Below, piece after piece: positions 1-11,600 of a stretch of 64,000 nt of DNA; within the stretch, counting starts at the first letter, position 1, and every line of letters begins with the position of its first letter. The stretch spans positions 139,017,053 through 139,081,052 of the forward strand of contig CM048552.1 of the NCBI GenBank assembly GCA_026413225.1. The letters run 5' to 3'. Below the pieces are notes generated by a model. That model did no database searches. It saw nothing but the letters and a program-made list of their open reading frames with translations, and was not told the origin of the DNA. Made by a program: the position numbers and the translations under genes. This stretch comes from Otis tarda (Eukaryota > Chordata > Aves > Otidiformes > Otididae).

Positions 1-3000
1 AAAATTTTCTTTTCATTGTTTCTTTATAGAACAATAGGTGGTAGTGTTTAATCTACAGATGAGTTCTATGTGTATAAGTTACACCATCTTTAGTCTCACC
101 GTTCTGTTTTAGAATTGATACAGTAGTATCATATGTGGTCCAGGATATTTGTTCGATAAGTACTCCCCATGCATCTGTATTATCTACACAGGTTTTTCAA
201 AAACTTAATTTCAAAACTAGTTTTAATTTTCCAGCCTTCCAGACTTCTTGAGTATCACTAATAGCAATGACACTTATGGATATCCCTGTTAAGTACATAA
301 ATATTGCATCCAGACATTTACAGTATATAGATTGAAAAGGGTCTGCTGTACGTACCAAGGGTCTAACTAACACTCTTTTCTTATATTCTTAAATTTAATG
401 TAGGAAGATGAAGACATTAAGTGCTGCAGTGATTTTATTATTTCTTCCTTTGGTTAAGTTACTAATTTTTCTTTTTCTAGCTTCTTAGAGGGACATGTAA
501 ATTTGTCTGCTTTACTACTTTACATTTTTAAGCATCTAGTTCATTCTAAAATGAAAACTGTCCTATATTAGTATCACCTTTTGAGAGATCTCATAGCAGT
601 AGTCTTGATTGGTGACACAAGTTTTAGAAATAATGCAGAGAAGCAAGCAGAATCTCAGCTGAAGTCTGTATAAATCTCATCTGTCTCTCTCAGTTGGAGT
701 GATGCTGATGTTGCAATACTTAGATAAAATGAGGAAGAACTTGGCTGCTTTCGTATCTCTAAATTTAGTATGTGGGTGGGCCATGACAGTGAACAGTTTA
801 TAATATCTCTGTGCAGCAAACTTAATAAATCCATTTTGTATGTGAATCTCTGTAAACCTTTCATCATCCATTAAAAATGTTGCTGTGCTGTTGACGACAA
901 TTGTCAGTAGTAAGAAAGACTGAAGGAAGACGTAATACACTTATTTCCTGTAACATTAAAGCCACTGTAATTATGGGTCATTTGCCTGGCTTCTTTGGTA
1001 ATTAAGAGTTTTAATTGCTTCTGGTTCCAGGGAATTAGTTAAGCTTTTCATTATGCATATTGCCTTCCATAATCATCGTCTCCTCTTGTACAGTAAGCTT
1101 AGTGACATCATGGAAGTCAGTTAGGTCTTTCAAGGCAAAGCAGTGAAGTACATTTCTTTGTATGGGTTGGATTAGAAAAGGTTTCTGAAAGGCCTTGATA
1201 ATGCTGTTTTGTGCAACATTTAAGCTTACTCTTCAAAAGGCAAAGCCTGTCAGGGTTTCATTTACTGTCCTCATAGTGCTTAGGTCACAAACTAAGGTAT
1301 TGTTAAGAACAAAGCCTGTAGGCAGAACCGCGCTTCCATTCTAATAGCAGTTTTTCCAAACTTTGCAGGGTCAACTGGTTACATGTTTGTAATAGTGATA
1401 ATGATCAACATTTGAAAATATCACATTATTCAAACTGGAATTTAGTGACTGTATAAAGGAAATGAGCACAAAAGAGATTGGTGTGATTCCATTGGCTCAC
1501 TAAAATCATTAATTTTTACTTTATTACACGCAAGGTAGAAAGCACCTCTTACTTTCTCTTGGCAGACAGTGTTTGCTGACATGCTGATGGGCAAGAATCA
1601 ATATTTTAAAAAGAAAAGAAAGCAGAAAGAAAGGTTCATTCCCTCTTCCATATTCTCTGATACAGATGGGTATATAAAGTGCAGATATTTAATACATCTT
1701 GCAAAAATTTTTTTTTTAACATAACATTTTTGCAGGTTGCAACTTGATTTTCTTAGAGCACAGACAGAACAGACAAACATTATGCATCCCTAGTCTTCCC
1801 TGCTGAAATAGCTGTGTGTTAGAGAGCCTAAAAGATGCATCAAGTATGCTGTTGTATGTTCTCCAGGGGTGTCATATCTGAATTCAGTCAAAAGTTAAAG
1901 CAAATCATTACTCATACCCATTCAGTATTAGTTGCCACAGTCTATTGTATTGTGAAGAAAAGGATAAGAAAATCAATCCTGGGTGTGTAGGAAGGGATTT
2001 GGTAGATTGATAATGTGTGTAGGGAAGGGCTTCATGCATGAGAGAGAAATTTGTGATAAAGCAGAGTTGCACTGTCTGAAGAGTAAGGAAAATTACACTA
2101 ACCATCCCAACATCTGTGTTGAATTCCTGAAATTACTTGTGGCAGTACTTTTAGTACTAGTAGTAGTAGCAAGTGCTAATAATATTGATAATAAATGCAG
2201 TCTGAATTGCAGAAGTGTTAGAAAAAACTTGGCAGTGTAGGTCAGAGTTTTTCAGATGGTTGGATGCCAAAGGTTGCTTTGGATTGTCTGTGACCAAGAA
2301 TTCAAACTTAAGACTGAGTGATGTCAGGAAGAGATGCTTCCTTATATACGTTCTGGAATTAACTTCAGAAGCATTATCTTTTCTTATATAAAAGTTCAAA
2401 CTAGATGATTTGTTACATGTCTATTTATTTTATATATTTGTTATTCAATGATCTGATGTTAAATTACAAAATTCACATAAATAATGTATTTATTCTTTTT
2501 AACAACTTTACTTCCAAACTGTGATCTCGACTTACTGTGACTATTGTAAGACATGGAACTTTTACCTGACTAAGCTCTCTGCTCTAAAAGTAGCCTTCCA
2601 ATATAATTGCTGATTTTCTTTCTCACCGCTGCTTTGGAACAATTAAGCAAATAGGGCATGTATTCGACAGCAGTCTTCTGACAAGTGACTTCTGTCTTAC
2701 TTTGCACTCATCCAAGGTCCTAATATTGACCTAGGTAGTGTAGTCTTCCCCCTCTCATGCATGTAGGAAATGCCACACCTGTAAGTGAAAGCCCTACTTT
2801 TGCCATTTTTCAGATTGTGAAGATGGTCTTGAAGAGTTAAATTGCCTGCTTATGAAGTTGCTTAATTTTAAGCATGTGCTTAAATCCATCCATAGAAAGC
2901 AAATAACTTAGGAACACCTGGATAATCAGTTGCTGGGATTTAAGTACTCTTGTTGAAGTTCTTTTGCATTGATATAAATTTAGAGTTAATTAACATGCAG

Positions 3001-3174
3001 ATGTTTGAATTGAGAGGTTTGTCTTTGTTCTAAGTAGGGGTGTCTAAGCCAGGAATTGAATTTAGCTTTCCTGTGAAGTTTTATTTGGGATCATTCTCTC
3101 TTTTAAAACAAAAGATTACAAGTTCATTATAATATTATTCTTTAATTTTTTCCCCTCACCTTCTTGTTTCTCAG
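1..3174 (+). other. PUDP: Intron of PUDP (3' part of the last intron)
   Basis: This AT-rich DNA lies upstream of the only recognisable exon and ends in a clean splice acceptor. No other exon, CR1 copy or LTR was recognised in it. Short open frames here (for example around 655-940 and 1983-2240) have no family resemblance and no splice context. A motif around 2857-2886, built on TTAAGC/GCTTAA half-sites, looks like a relic of an old amniote repeat. The intron assignment follows from the exon; the upstream donor is outside the window. Confidence 0.8.
3138..3174 (+). promoter_or_regulatory. PUDP: Splice acceptor of the PUDP terminal exon
   Basis: A pyrimidine-dominated tract of about 35 bases ends in TTTCTCAG directly before the first exon codon (TGT). 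The acceptor is consistent with a phase-0 intron, because the reading frame that gives the HAD-family C-terminus starts immediately at 3175. The exact phase needs the previous exon, which is not in the window. Confidence 0.8.
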
Positions 3175-3351
3175 TGTCTTGTGTTTGAAGATTCACCACT
3201 CGGAGTCAAAGGAGCCCTGGCAGCAGGAATGCAAGTGGTTATGATTCCAGATGAAAAATTAGATCCAGATCTTAAAAAGGAGGCAACACTGCTGCTGAAC
3301 TCCATGGAGGATTTCAAACCAGAACTGTTTGGTTTACCAGCATATGATTAA
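3175..3351 (+). CDS. PUDP: PUDP terminal coding exon (pseudouridine-5'-phosphatase C-terminus), partial gene
   Basis: The exon encodes 58 residues and a TAA stop at 3349-3351. The product is a HAD-superfamily phosphatase that removes phosphate from pseudouridine 5'-monophosphate, a breakdown product of modified RNA, in the cytosol. What is seen: the exon opens with [11 protein letters not shown], which is HAD motif IV (hydrophobic strand, then the acidic ED pair that helps bind Mg2+, then S..GV). Next comes the helix ALAAGMQVV, the strand-turn MIPDE, and the ending [12 protein letters not shown], which closely resembles the C-terminus of vertebrate PUDP as I know it. The family is about 230 residues, so this is roughly the last quarter. 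The catalytic DxD motif I, the cap domain and motifs II and III lie in exons upstream of the window. The frame is intact, with no stop or frameshift, so the gene looks functional here. The main alternative is another PUDP/HDHD1-like paralog, but the ending fits PUDP best. Confidence 0.92.
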   Translation, partial: CLVFEDSPLGVKGALAAGMQVVMIPDEKLDPDLKKEATLLLNSMEDFKPELFGLPAYD

Positions 3352-3575
3352 TGCCTAATATCTACGAACATGCACTTGACTGCAGATCAGGAAAGTGGAA
3401 TGAAATTTTGTTATGGTTTTATGATTGTTTTGCATCTTTTCCTCTCTTCCTCGAAACTAGAACACAAAAATCCTGTTAACACCAAGTCTTCCACACAGTA
3501 CCTTTGAAAGTTGATTGGAATGTTTATGATTTGTCCTTGTGATAAATGCTAAATTAAAGCAGTGTTTCATCCTGT
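3352..3575 (+). other. PUDP: PUDP 3' UTR (approximate end)
   Basis: This is the sequence from the stop codon to just beyond a candidate poly(A) signal, ATTAAA at 3553-3558. That signal is followed by a GT-containing stretch (around 3561-3580) suitable as a downstream element. The end is approximate, and longer UTR forms running toward 3800 are possible. No repeat was recognised inside it. Confidence 0.5.
3553..3558 (+). terminator. PUDP: Candidate PUDP poly(A) signal ATTAAA
   Basis: This is the common ATTAAA variant, about 200 bases after the stop codon and followed by a GT-bearing region. It is the first good signal after the stop. Transcript data would be needed to confirm its use. Confidence 0.45.
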
Positions 3576-3800
3576 GAAGTGAATCCAGCCCTATTCTTTG
3601 TACATCATAATGTTTTCTGGGAGTATTATGAAACCATTTAGACAGTTTATTGTAACTGCATTGGAAGCTTTGTGTTCTATTTCCACTTGAATGACTTACT
3701 GTTTAGATCTTAACCAGAAATCTGTTCTGGATTGAGTTTTATCCCATTACATTGTTTTTGATACAGTTATCACTATCAACATGTTTATCTGTTTCCTCAT

Positions 3801-4395
3801 TGTCGTATTTCAGCCCCGATCAGGACCAGACTACGCAGTCTCTCTCTCGCTCCCCCCACCCTCCGAGAGAATAGGGGGAGAGATAATATAAGAAAAACGG
3901 CTCGAGGTTTGAGATAAGGACAGGGAGAAAATCCTTAAAGTTACCATTACAGGCAAAACAGACTCGACTTGGGGAAAACTATTCATTTATTACTACAAAC
4001 AGCAGGATAATGAGACAGAGAACAAGATAACCTCCCTCCACCCTTCCCTCTTCCCAAGCTTAACATTATCTCTACTACCTTCCCCCCACGAGCAGCACAG
4101 GGGGGAAGAGGGAATGGGGGTTGCGGTCAGTTCATCACGCGTTGTTTCACACCGCTGCTTCATGGTCGGGGGAAGAACTCCTCACATTCCTCCCCTGCTC
4201 CATCGTGGGGTCCCACCCATACGCCACAGTCCTTCGTGAAAATGCTCCGGCATGGGTCATCTCTTCCACGGAGTACAGTCTCTCCAGAACGGCTGTTCCA
4301 GCAGGCCCTCCACAGGCCACAGCCGCCTTCAGGCCTCCACCTCCCCTGATGTGGGGTCCTTCACGGGCTCCAAGTGGATCCTTCCCTTTGATTAA
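3801..4395 (-). mobile_element. Avian ERV LTR-type fragment, antisense to PUDP
   Basis: Read on the minus strand, this matches a repeat type abundant in bird genomes. A region of repeated short units around the words TCCACGG and GGGTCC comes first (4180-4380). Next is a G-rich stretch, then an AATAAA signal (TTTATT on the plus strand at 3986-3991), a ttttccccaagtcgagtctg-type block, and an end in ...CGACA at 3801, consistent with a 3' LTR terminus. The same family occurs in the opposite orientation at 46310-47292. There is no gag, pol or env coding sequence. The outer boundary near 4395 is a judgement: the resemblance fades there and no target-site duplication could be found. The family name is not assigned. 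Confidence 0.75.
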
Positions 4396-6879
4396 TGTAA
4401 AATGAATCCATCTTGTCTTCCTGCTTCAATTCTGATGAAGTTATGGCCTTAACTCCTTGGTATCCAAATAGCTTTCTCTAGGCCATCCTTACTTTTCCAT
4501 CCATACCTCTTTCTTGAGCCCTGTTTTGTTTTGTTTTTTTTTCCCAAGGTCCCTACAGAGAGTTTTACTATCAGTTTTTAAAGTACAGAAATCATAGTTT
4601 TGGTTTATTTAAATACTTAAAATTTATTTTCCTGTCTACCATAATTTCCACAAAATGTTTATGTTGTCCTCTGTTCCTCTTACTTCTGTCTGTTTCTGGC
4701 ATCTCGTCAGGGCAAGGGTAAGGTTCTCTTTAGAAAATGCTAGACAAGTAGACAGGTTTTGGTGGAATCCACAAGTCATATATGACATGGTGGTAACAAA
4801 GTGTTTTACTTTGTCTAAAGAAAGCTATATTATGTAGGGTTCCTGGTTTTTATAAAAGGAATGATTGTATTCACCATTTAAAAAAACTAAATTTCTATTT
4901 GAATGTCCATAAGGTACTCTGAAGTCTTGGTAAAATATCAAACTCTATAAAGACAAGGAACATGGAATATTTCAAATAAGATAATTTCCATGTATTATAA
5001 GACTTCTCTGACCTTGTTTTTTCTTTTTTTTTTCAATATCATCTGTTTATCTATGTATTCCTCAAAAAAATCTTCTCTAGGCATTTCTGGACACCAACAA
5101 CTTGTCCCATCCAGTATGAATTCCATTTTTGGTCTTTCCAGACAAGGTAACAGAAATATTGCTCTATAATTTCTTCTTTGACTTGTGTTACATAACACAA
5201 AGTGTTACTGTAGAGCAATAATTCTGAGCTTTCAAGTGTAAAACAGGTGCCTGTTGGGATCTTCTTCATTCATAATTACTGAATTCCAACAGGGAAGTTA
5301 CTAGGTAGAATAAGCTGTAATTAGTTACTTTTTCAAAGTTTTGCATATATTTAATTTAACTGGGAACTTTTACAAAAAATAAAAATTAAACACGTCTCAT
5401 TTACAGTTTACTTCGAAGGAACTGTCATCAAAGACTTGAATTTTCTTTTTAAGATGTAGAAACATTAATAAATATATCACTGACAAAATCAGAATTACTT
5501 CATCATGACCACCATGATGAGATCAACATACCCTGCAGTTCTAATTCAATAGCCTTAGCTTTTGCAGAGAATTAATAGTTGGAAAACTGTCACTTCTTAA
5601 CTCAACAGTAAATCCTATCCCATACAGTTATTCTTTCATGCATTTAGTATCCCACCTGACAGTTGTCACTGAGATTATCCCCCAAACTGAAATCTGTGGA
5701 CCTAAGCTGTATGATACAACCTTCCCCTCCTTTTAGTAAAATTCCCTTCCATAACTTTACTAGTTGCTGTTGGCCAACTTTCTGGTCCTGTGCTGAATGT
5801 TTTTGACTGTTATTAAAGTAAATGTCAGTGTTGTGGTTAGCTTTTTTCTTGACTAAATGAAAAATGAAAAGAGTACACAAAATTAAATTTTTAATTTATA
5901 GTAATATTAAAAATCCTGTCATCACCATCATATGCGAGGTGGATGTTCATGTCAGCAGTAGGTGACTGTAGCCTGCCTGATTAACCATGTACCAAATACC
6001 AACATATGTTTGTATATATTTCTTTACCTACTTTTTGGTTGGATTTGTGGCTCTGTAGCTTGATCATCTCAACAACATCTGTTTAGAAAAGAAAAAAAAA
6101 GGTTTAAAAACTTGGATCCCTTCCCATCCTTCCATCTGCTGCTTTCTAGATGAACTCCTGTTCTGACTGAACTAAAAAAATCCATACCAGATCCTTGCTA
6201 CAGATCATGAGGACATGTGAGCAATCAGGATATTTGAATGCTCCATCTGTGTTTGTATGAAGAGGACTGTTAAAAATGAATCCAAAAACTCTAACTCAGC
6301 AAACAGACTTCAGTCCTAACAAATACCTAAGCACATGCTTAATTAATTTTTATTAAGCATAGAAATCAAGCACCAGCTTAATTTTAAGGATATGTGTAGT
6401 TTTATTTGTCTTAATATAGAACATGTGCTTCAGGCGTAACATGAGAAGAATTTCAGCCTCCACAAAATAAAAGCAAAACTTCATGACCAAGTTTTTACCA
6501 TTAGAAAACAGGACAAATGCAGAAAGATGGAGCTAAATTCAGACATGGAAAAAAAATATATATATATATATAAAACCACAAAAAATTTTACTGGAACTCC
6601 AATGGGATTAATTTTTATATAATTTCCAGGTTGCAAAGATATGCATAAACAGGAGTTCATTCCATATATTCAGGTGAAAATGGACTGCATAGGAACAGGA
6701 TTAATTTCAAAATGTAGTCTGACTTCTATGAAGCTTGACGTTTGCCTTCTACAAATAAAGATTAGAAAAAAAACTGATATGTTAATTCCTCATTTGGATT
6801 AGATGTCTTTCTAAAGAATGCTATAGTTAAACCATAGAAACCTCTGCCCAGAATCAAGCTCATGTTGCATATATTACAT
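4396..6879. other. Intergenic AT-rich DNA, no gene seen
   Basis: No exon, RNA gene or well-preserved transposon was recognised. It contains a short (TA)8 run at 6557-6572 and a relic-like stretch at 6325-6395 with AAGCACATGCTTAA-like half-palindromes. That stretch resembles the motif in the PUDP intron near 2857-2886, probably remains of one old amniote repeat. The open frames at 4655-4837, 4995-5269 and 5644-5880 look like chance. Confidence 0.6.
6557..6572. repeat. (TA)8 microsatellite
   Basis: Eight TA units run directly after an A tract. It is a simple repeat with no apparent function. Confidence 0.9.
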
Positions 6880-8635
6880 CATGCAGAGAGAAAATTAGAA
6901 AGGCAAAAGCCCACCTAGAACTCAATCTGGCCACTGTTGTTAAGGATAATAAGAAAAGTTTTTACAAATATATTAACAACAAAAAGAGAGCCAAGGAGAA
7001 TCTCCATCCTTTATTGGATGTGGAGGGGAATATTGTCGCCAAGGATGAGGAAAGACTGAGGTACTTAGTGCCTTCTTTGACTCAGTCTTTAACAGTAAGA
7101 CCAGTTATCCACAAGCTGTTCAGCCCCGTGAGCTGGAAAACAGGGACAGAGAGCAGAATGAACACCCCAGAATCCAGGAGGAAGCAGTTAATGAACACTA
7201 GGCCACCTGGACATGCACAAGTCTATGGGGCTGGATGGGATCCACCTGAGAGTACTAAGGGAGCTGGCAGAGGAGCTTGCCAAGCCACCCTCCATAATTT
7301 ATCAGCAGTCCTGGTTAACAGGGGAGGTCCCAGATGACTGGAGGCTTGCCAATGTGATGCCCATCTACAGGAAGGGCCAGAAGGAGGATCCAGGGAACTA
7401 CAGGCCTGTCAGCCTGACCTCAGTGCCGGAGAAGATTATGGACCGGTTCATCTTGGGTGTGCTCACCAGGCATGTGTAGAACAACCAGGGGATCAGGCCC
7501 AGCCACCACAGGTTCCTGAAGGGCAGGTCCTGCTTGACCGACTTGATCTCCTTCTATAACCAAGTGACCCACTTAGTGGATGACGGGAAGGCTGTGGATG
7601 TTATTTATCTATCTGAACTTTAGCAAAGCCTTTGATACCATCTATTACAGCATTCTAGAGAAGCTGGCAGCTCATGGCTTGGACAGGTGTACCCTGCGAT
7701 TGGTAAAAAAACTGTCTGGATGGCCAGGCCCAGAGACTTGTGGTGAATGGAGTTAAATCCAGTTGACAGCTGGTCACAAGCGATGTTCCCCAGTGCTGGG
7801 GCCAGTCTTATTAAATGATCCGGGATCTGGACAATCTGGACTGATGGGCCAAGGTGAACTGTATGAGAGTCAACAAGGCCAAGTGCTGGGTCCTGCACTT
7901 GGGTCACAACAACCCCATGCAACACTACAGGCTTGAGGAAGAGTGTCTGGAAAGCTGCCCAGCAGAAAGGGACCTGGAAGTGCTGGTTGACAGCCGGCTG
8001 AACACAAGCCAGCAGTGTGCCCAGGTGGCCAAGAAGGCCAACAGCATTCTGGCTTGCATCAGGAACAGTGTGGCCAGCAGGAGTAGGGAAGTGATTGTCC
8101 CCCTGTACTGGGCACTGGTGAGGCTGCATCTCGAGTACAGTGTTCAGTTCAGCCTTCAGTACAAGAAGGTTGTTGAGCTGCTGGAGCATGTCCAGAGAAG
8201 GGCAACGAAGCTGGTGAGGGGTCTGGAGCACAAGTCTTATGAGGAGTGGCTGAGGGAGCTGGGATTGTTTAGTCTAGAGAAGAGGAGGCTGAGGGGAGAC
8301 CTCATTGCTCTCTCTACAACTACATGAAAGGAGGTTGTAGGGAGGTGAGTGTTGGTCTCTTCTCCCAAGTAGCTAGTGATAGGATCAAGGAAATGGCCTC
8401 AAGTTGTGGAAGGGGAGGTTTAGATTGGATATTAGGAAAAAAAACATTTACTGAAAGAGTGGTCAAGCATTAGAGCAGGCTGCCCAAGGAAGTGGTGGAG
8501 TCACCATCCTTGGAGGTCTTCAAAAAAGGTGTAGACGTGGTGCTTCAGGATATGGTTTAGTTAGGTCCATGGTTGGACTTGATGATCTTGGAGGTCTTTT
8601 CCAACCTTAAAGATGCTATGATTCTATGATTCTAT
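6880..8635 (+). mobile_element. CR1 LINE copy, 5'-truncated, RT frame broken and internally deleted
   Basis: This is about 1.75 kb of CR1 ORF2 and 3' UTR. It begins in the linker between endonuclease and reverse transcriptase, runs through the RT fingers and palm (NYRPVSLTSVPEK at about 7397-7435), the thumb and the C-terminal region, and ends in tandem ATTCTATG-type octamers at 8621-8635. The coding frame is broken: pieces lie in different frames (7014-7337, 7213-7479, 7854-8327) and a small insertion shifts the frame at RT motif A (about 7600-7630). The sequence jumps at about 7813-7830 from just upstream of motif C to well after it, so the catalytic FADD box is missing. The long minus-strand frame at 7620-8231 is its antisense shadow. 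The element is dead. Confidence is high for CR1; the 5' edge is accurate to about 20 bases. Confidence 0.93.
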
Positions 8636-11600
8636 ATTCAAAATAAATTCTTCAGCAGAAAACAAACTAGATAAATTAGAAAAAAATTGCAAGAAACTTT
8701 GTAGTAAGAAGAAATGATAAGGTTTCCGACTACATTAAAATTCATCTGTATCTTTAACAATTAGAGAATGAAGCTTGAAATTTTCTGCTTTATTACTAGC
8801 TCTAAATACTGGCTACATTCAGAAATCCACTTTTTAAGTTTCTTTGTTTCTAATATTTAATATTAGAATAGTATTAACAATAAATGGAAAACTATAAACC
8901 TTTTTTTCCTAATTAATTTGTTTTGATTTATTTGTTTCTAATATATCACTTTGTAGCTTCACTGAACTTCCTGTGTTTTGACATTGTGAAGGTGGAACTG
9001 ATTTTTTTTCCCAATTAGTGGAAATAAATGGAAAGATTAGAGTGGAGGAAAAGTAGCGCTCTCAGAACACTTCTCTGTCCCAAGAGAAATATGGCTGTCA
9101 TCAACACTTTATGTTAACCTTCCCTTTGGCTGACACTTCATAAATTGTGGGTCTCATCAACTTATTAAAGTGGAGAGCAGAAGGAGGACAAGAACTCAAA
9201 CTAAAGTCCATAGCAGAACTTCCAAGAACTTCCAAGAGCTGAAGAGCCTGCCCCAGCAGCAGGGCTCACGGAGTGTGCTGGTAGCTGTGTCCGCACCAGG
9301 TAGCTCAGTGTAACAAAGAAAAAAAAAGATTTTAGAGGGCAGGGGGTAGCATGAGAAAGTCTGTTGGTCTCTTCTGTTCTTCAGCCCTTTGACCTATGGG
9401 CTCTAAGCCATCATATTAAAAATGTTAGGGACTGGCTTGCTCTTGTTATTAAAACAAGCCTCAGCAGGGAGAAAGCATTTCAGCTCTCACTCCTCTCTTT
9501 GCAACTCTTTCCCCAAAACATCTGCCATGTGAAACTGGAACATGAAGTGAAATATTAACAGCATCATTGTCCAGAGCCAAGGTTCCTTTGATTAAAAAAA
9601 AAAATAGCAGGGAGTGCATTATTTAATGGAGAAAAACAAAGTGGTAGAAGAAAGGAGCTGGAGACAAGGAAGCAACCTGTAATATAAACCATCTGGAACC
9701 AAACACTCCAATGAAATGAAGGAAAAGGAAACAGAGGACCCAAGTCTTCCACTTGTCCTTAGCAAAAATGTAAACCCAGTAATTATGGCGGGAAAATCTT
9801 TGCATTAACAGAAGCAAAACCCAGGTCAAAAACATATTCAAAGACATGTTATGAGGCAATGAGATTTACAGAGATAAGAGTCAATCTCCTGAAGCACATT
9901 TCTTAAAAGCAAGGTCCAAAGAAAATGAAGCAGTTGGAATAAAGAATCAAAGAAGTTGTGTAAATCGCCTTTGATAAGCATCAGAGCACAAATAAATGTA
10001 GAAAATATATCAGTAGATGCCTGAGTTCCTATGCTGGTAAGATTGTGAAATTATTTCAAATCTGACTTCAAGATTTTGGATTTGTTGAACAACTGCATCA
10101 GCTGGAAGACAACTGAAAAAAACTTAGTACAGCCCATTTTTCTCCATCAGCTTTAGTGGATTCTTCGTTTCTTTAAAGTCAACAGCAGCCCTATGGCAAC
10201 TAGTGCAATTTGCTCATAGGAAGGGATATTGGAAATGGACTTTTAACTGTCTTTCATCCATGATATCATGGTTACTTTTAAAAAGTGTATTGTGGTGGTG
10301 TAATTTACTCCTCATTTCACAAAAAGGAATAATACTGTATAACAAGCAACTCGTCCTCATTTAGAGAACTTTGGAAGCTGGAAAACAGAGGTTTAATTAT
10401 GTTCCTGTGGATTTAACAAAGCAGTTTCCACTGTTTCATCTAGATATCTTGATATTAATTTATTACTACTACCACCTACATACCTAGGGTGTGGGCAAAG
10501 CGTCTAATAGTAACAATATCCAATCCAATTCATTGTATGACTGCAGGTAAAACAGCTAACTTACACTCAAGTGTGATAAAATCAAATAATTAGAAGCTTC
10601 AAACTAGAGGTTCGCTGTCCAGATCATCCTCCTACTTCCTGTGAAAAGGAAGTGTTTAGTAGGGTATCATGTAGATCTACAGCTGATAGTCAGAAAAATG
10701 CACTTTCCACAGGCTCCTCATAGAAAGATGCAGCTTGTTTGGGGAGGAATGTAAATGTGATAGTTCCACAAAATAGTTTTATTCCTAATTGATTTTTCCA
10801 AAGATAGACTTCAAATGTGTGGGGGCAAGAGGAAGACATTCACAGATCAACCATTCTGAGCCTCCTTTGGTTTTCCCAGACAGGTTGCCTGAGACCAAGA
10901 AAAGGAGAGGAATTCTTCCAGCTGTTAACCAAAGTATTGCTTTGGCGTAACAAATTCAGATACGCAAATTTTATCTTTGTTCTCACAGTTTTCTCTGTTG
11001 CATATGATCTTTAGAGGTAAACAAAAATATGGGAAATGCAGCTGGGCTTCAGTTGCAGAAAATTCTCTGTATACATTGACAGAAATGCAAACAAGCATCT
11101 CTGTGACATACCAGTACAACTCCTGTTCTCAATGGTTGCCACAGCTGTCACTTTTCATGCTCTTTAGTCAGCTGAGACACTCAGCATCTCAAACATTCAG
11201 CCATGGTAGGTAAGCTCAAGAAAGAGAAGGCAAGTGCTACACTGGGGAAAAAAAAAAAAAAAAAAAAAAAAGGAAATAAGGTTTTCCCTTTTCAGAAAAT
11301 GCTGAAAATCATTCAGTAGTGTTGCACCTTGTGAAATGTCTTTTTGCTGTAGCAGAATGTAATTTCAGCACAATAGTTTTATCACATACAAATATTTCAC
11401 ACATTTAACCTACTGCAGAATATCCACAGAGAGAGACATGGATGTCATAAGCTGCTTTTAAGTAGGGAGAGCACAGTTTTCATGGCAGTATCAAAAAAGA
11501 GGGAGGAATAGGTTACACAAGATGAGTGAAACCAAGTGTTAATCTTTGCTAAAATACCATCTTGATTTAAAAATCGTGAAGACTGTGCAAACTGTATCAA

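Noticed and set aside
4121-4405. 94-codon plus-strand open frame just after PUDP
   Set aside because: It lies within the antisense ERV LTR-type fragment.
7620-8231. 203-codon open frame on the minus strand
   Set aside because: It is the antisense of the CR1 RT C-terminal region; the plus strand carries the recognisable LINE protein words.
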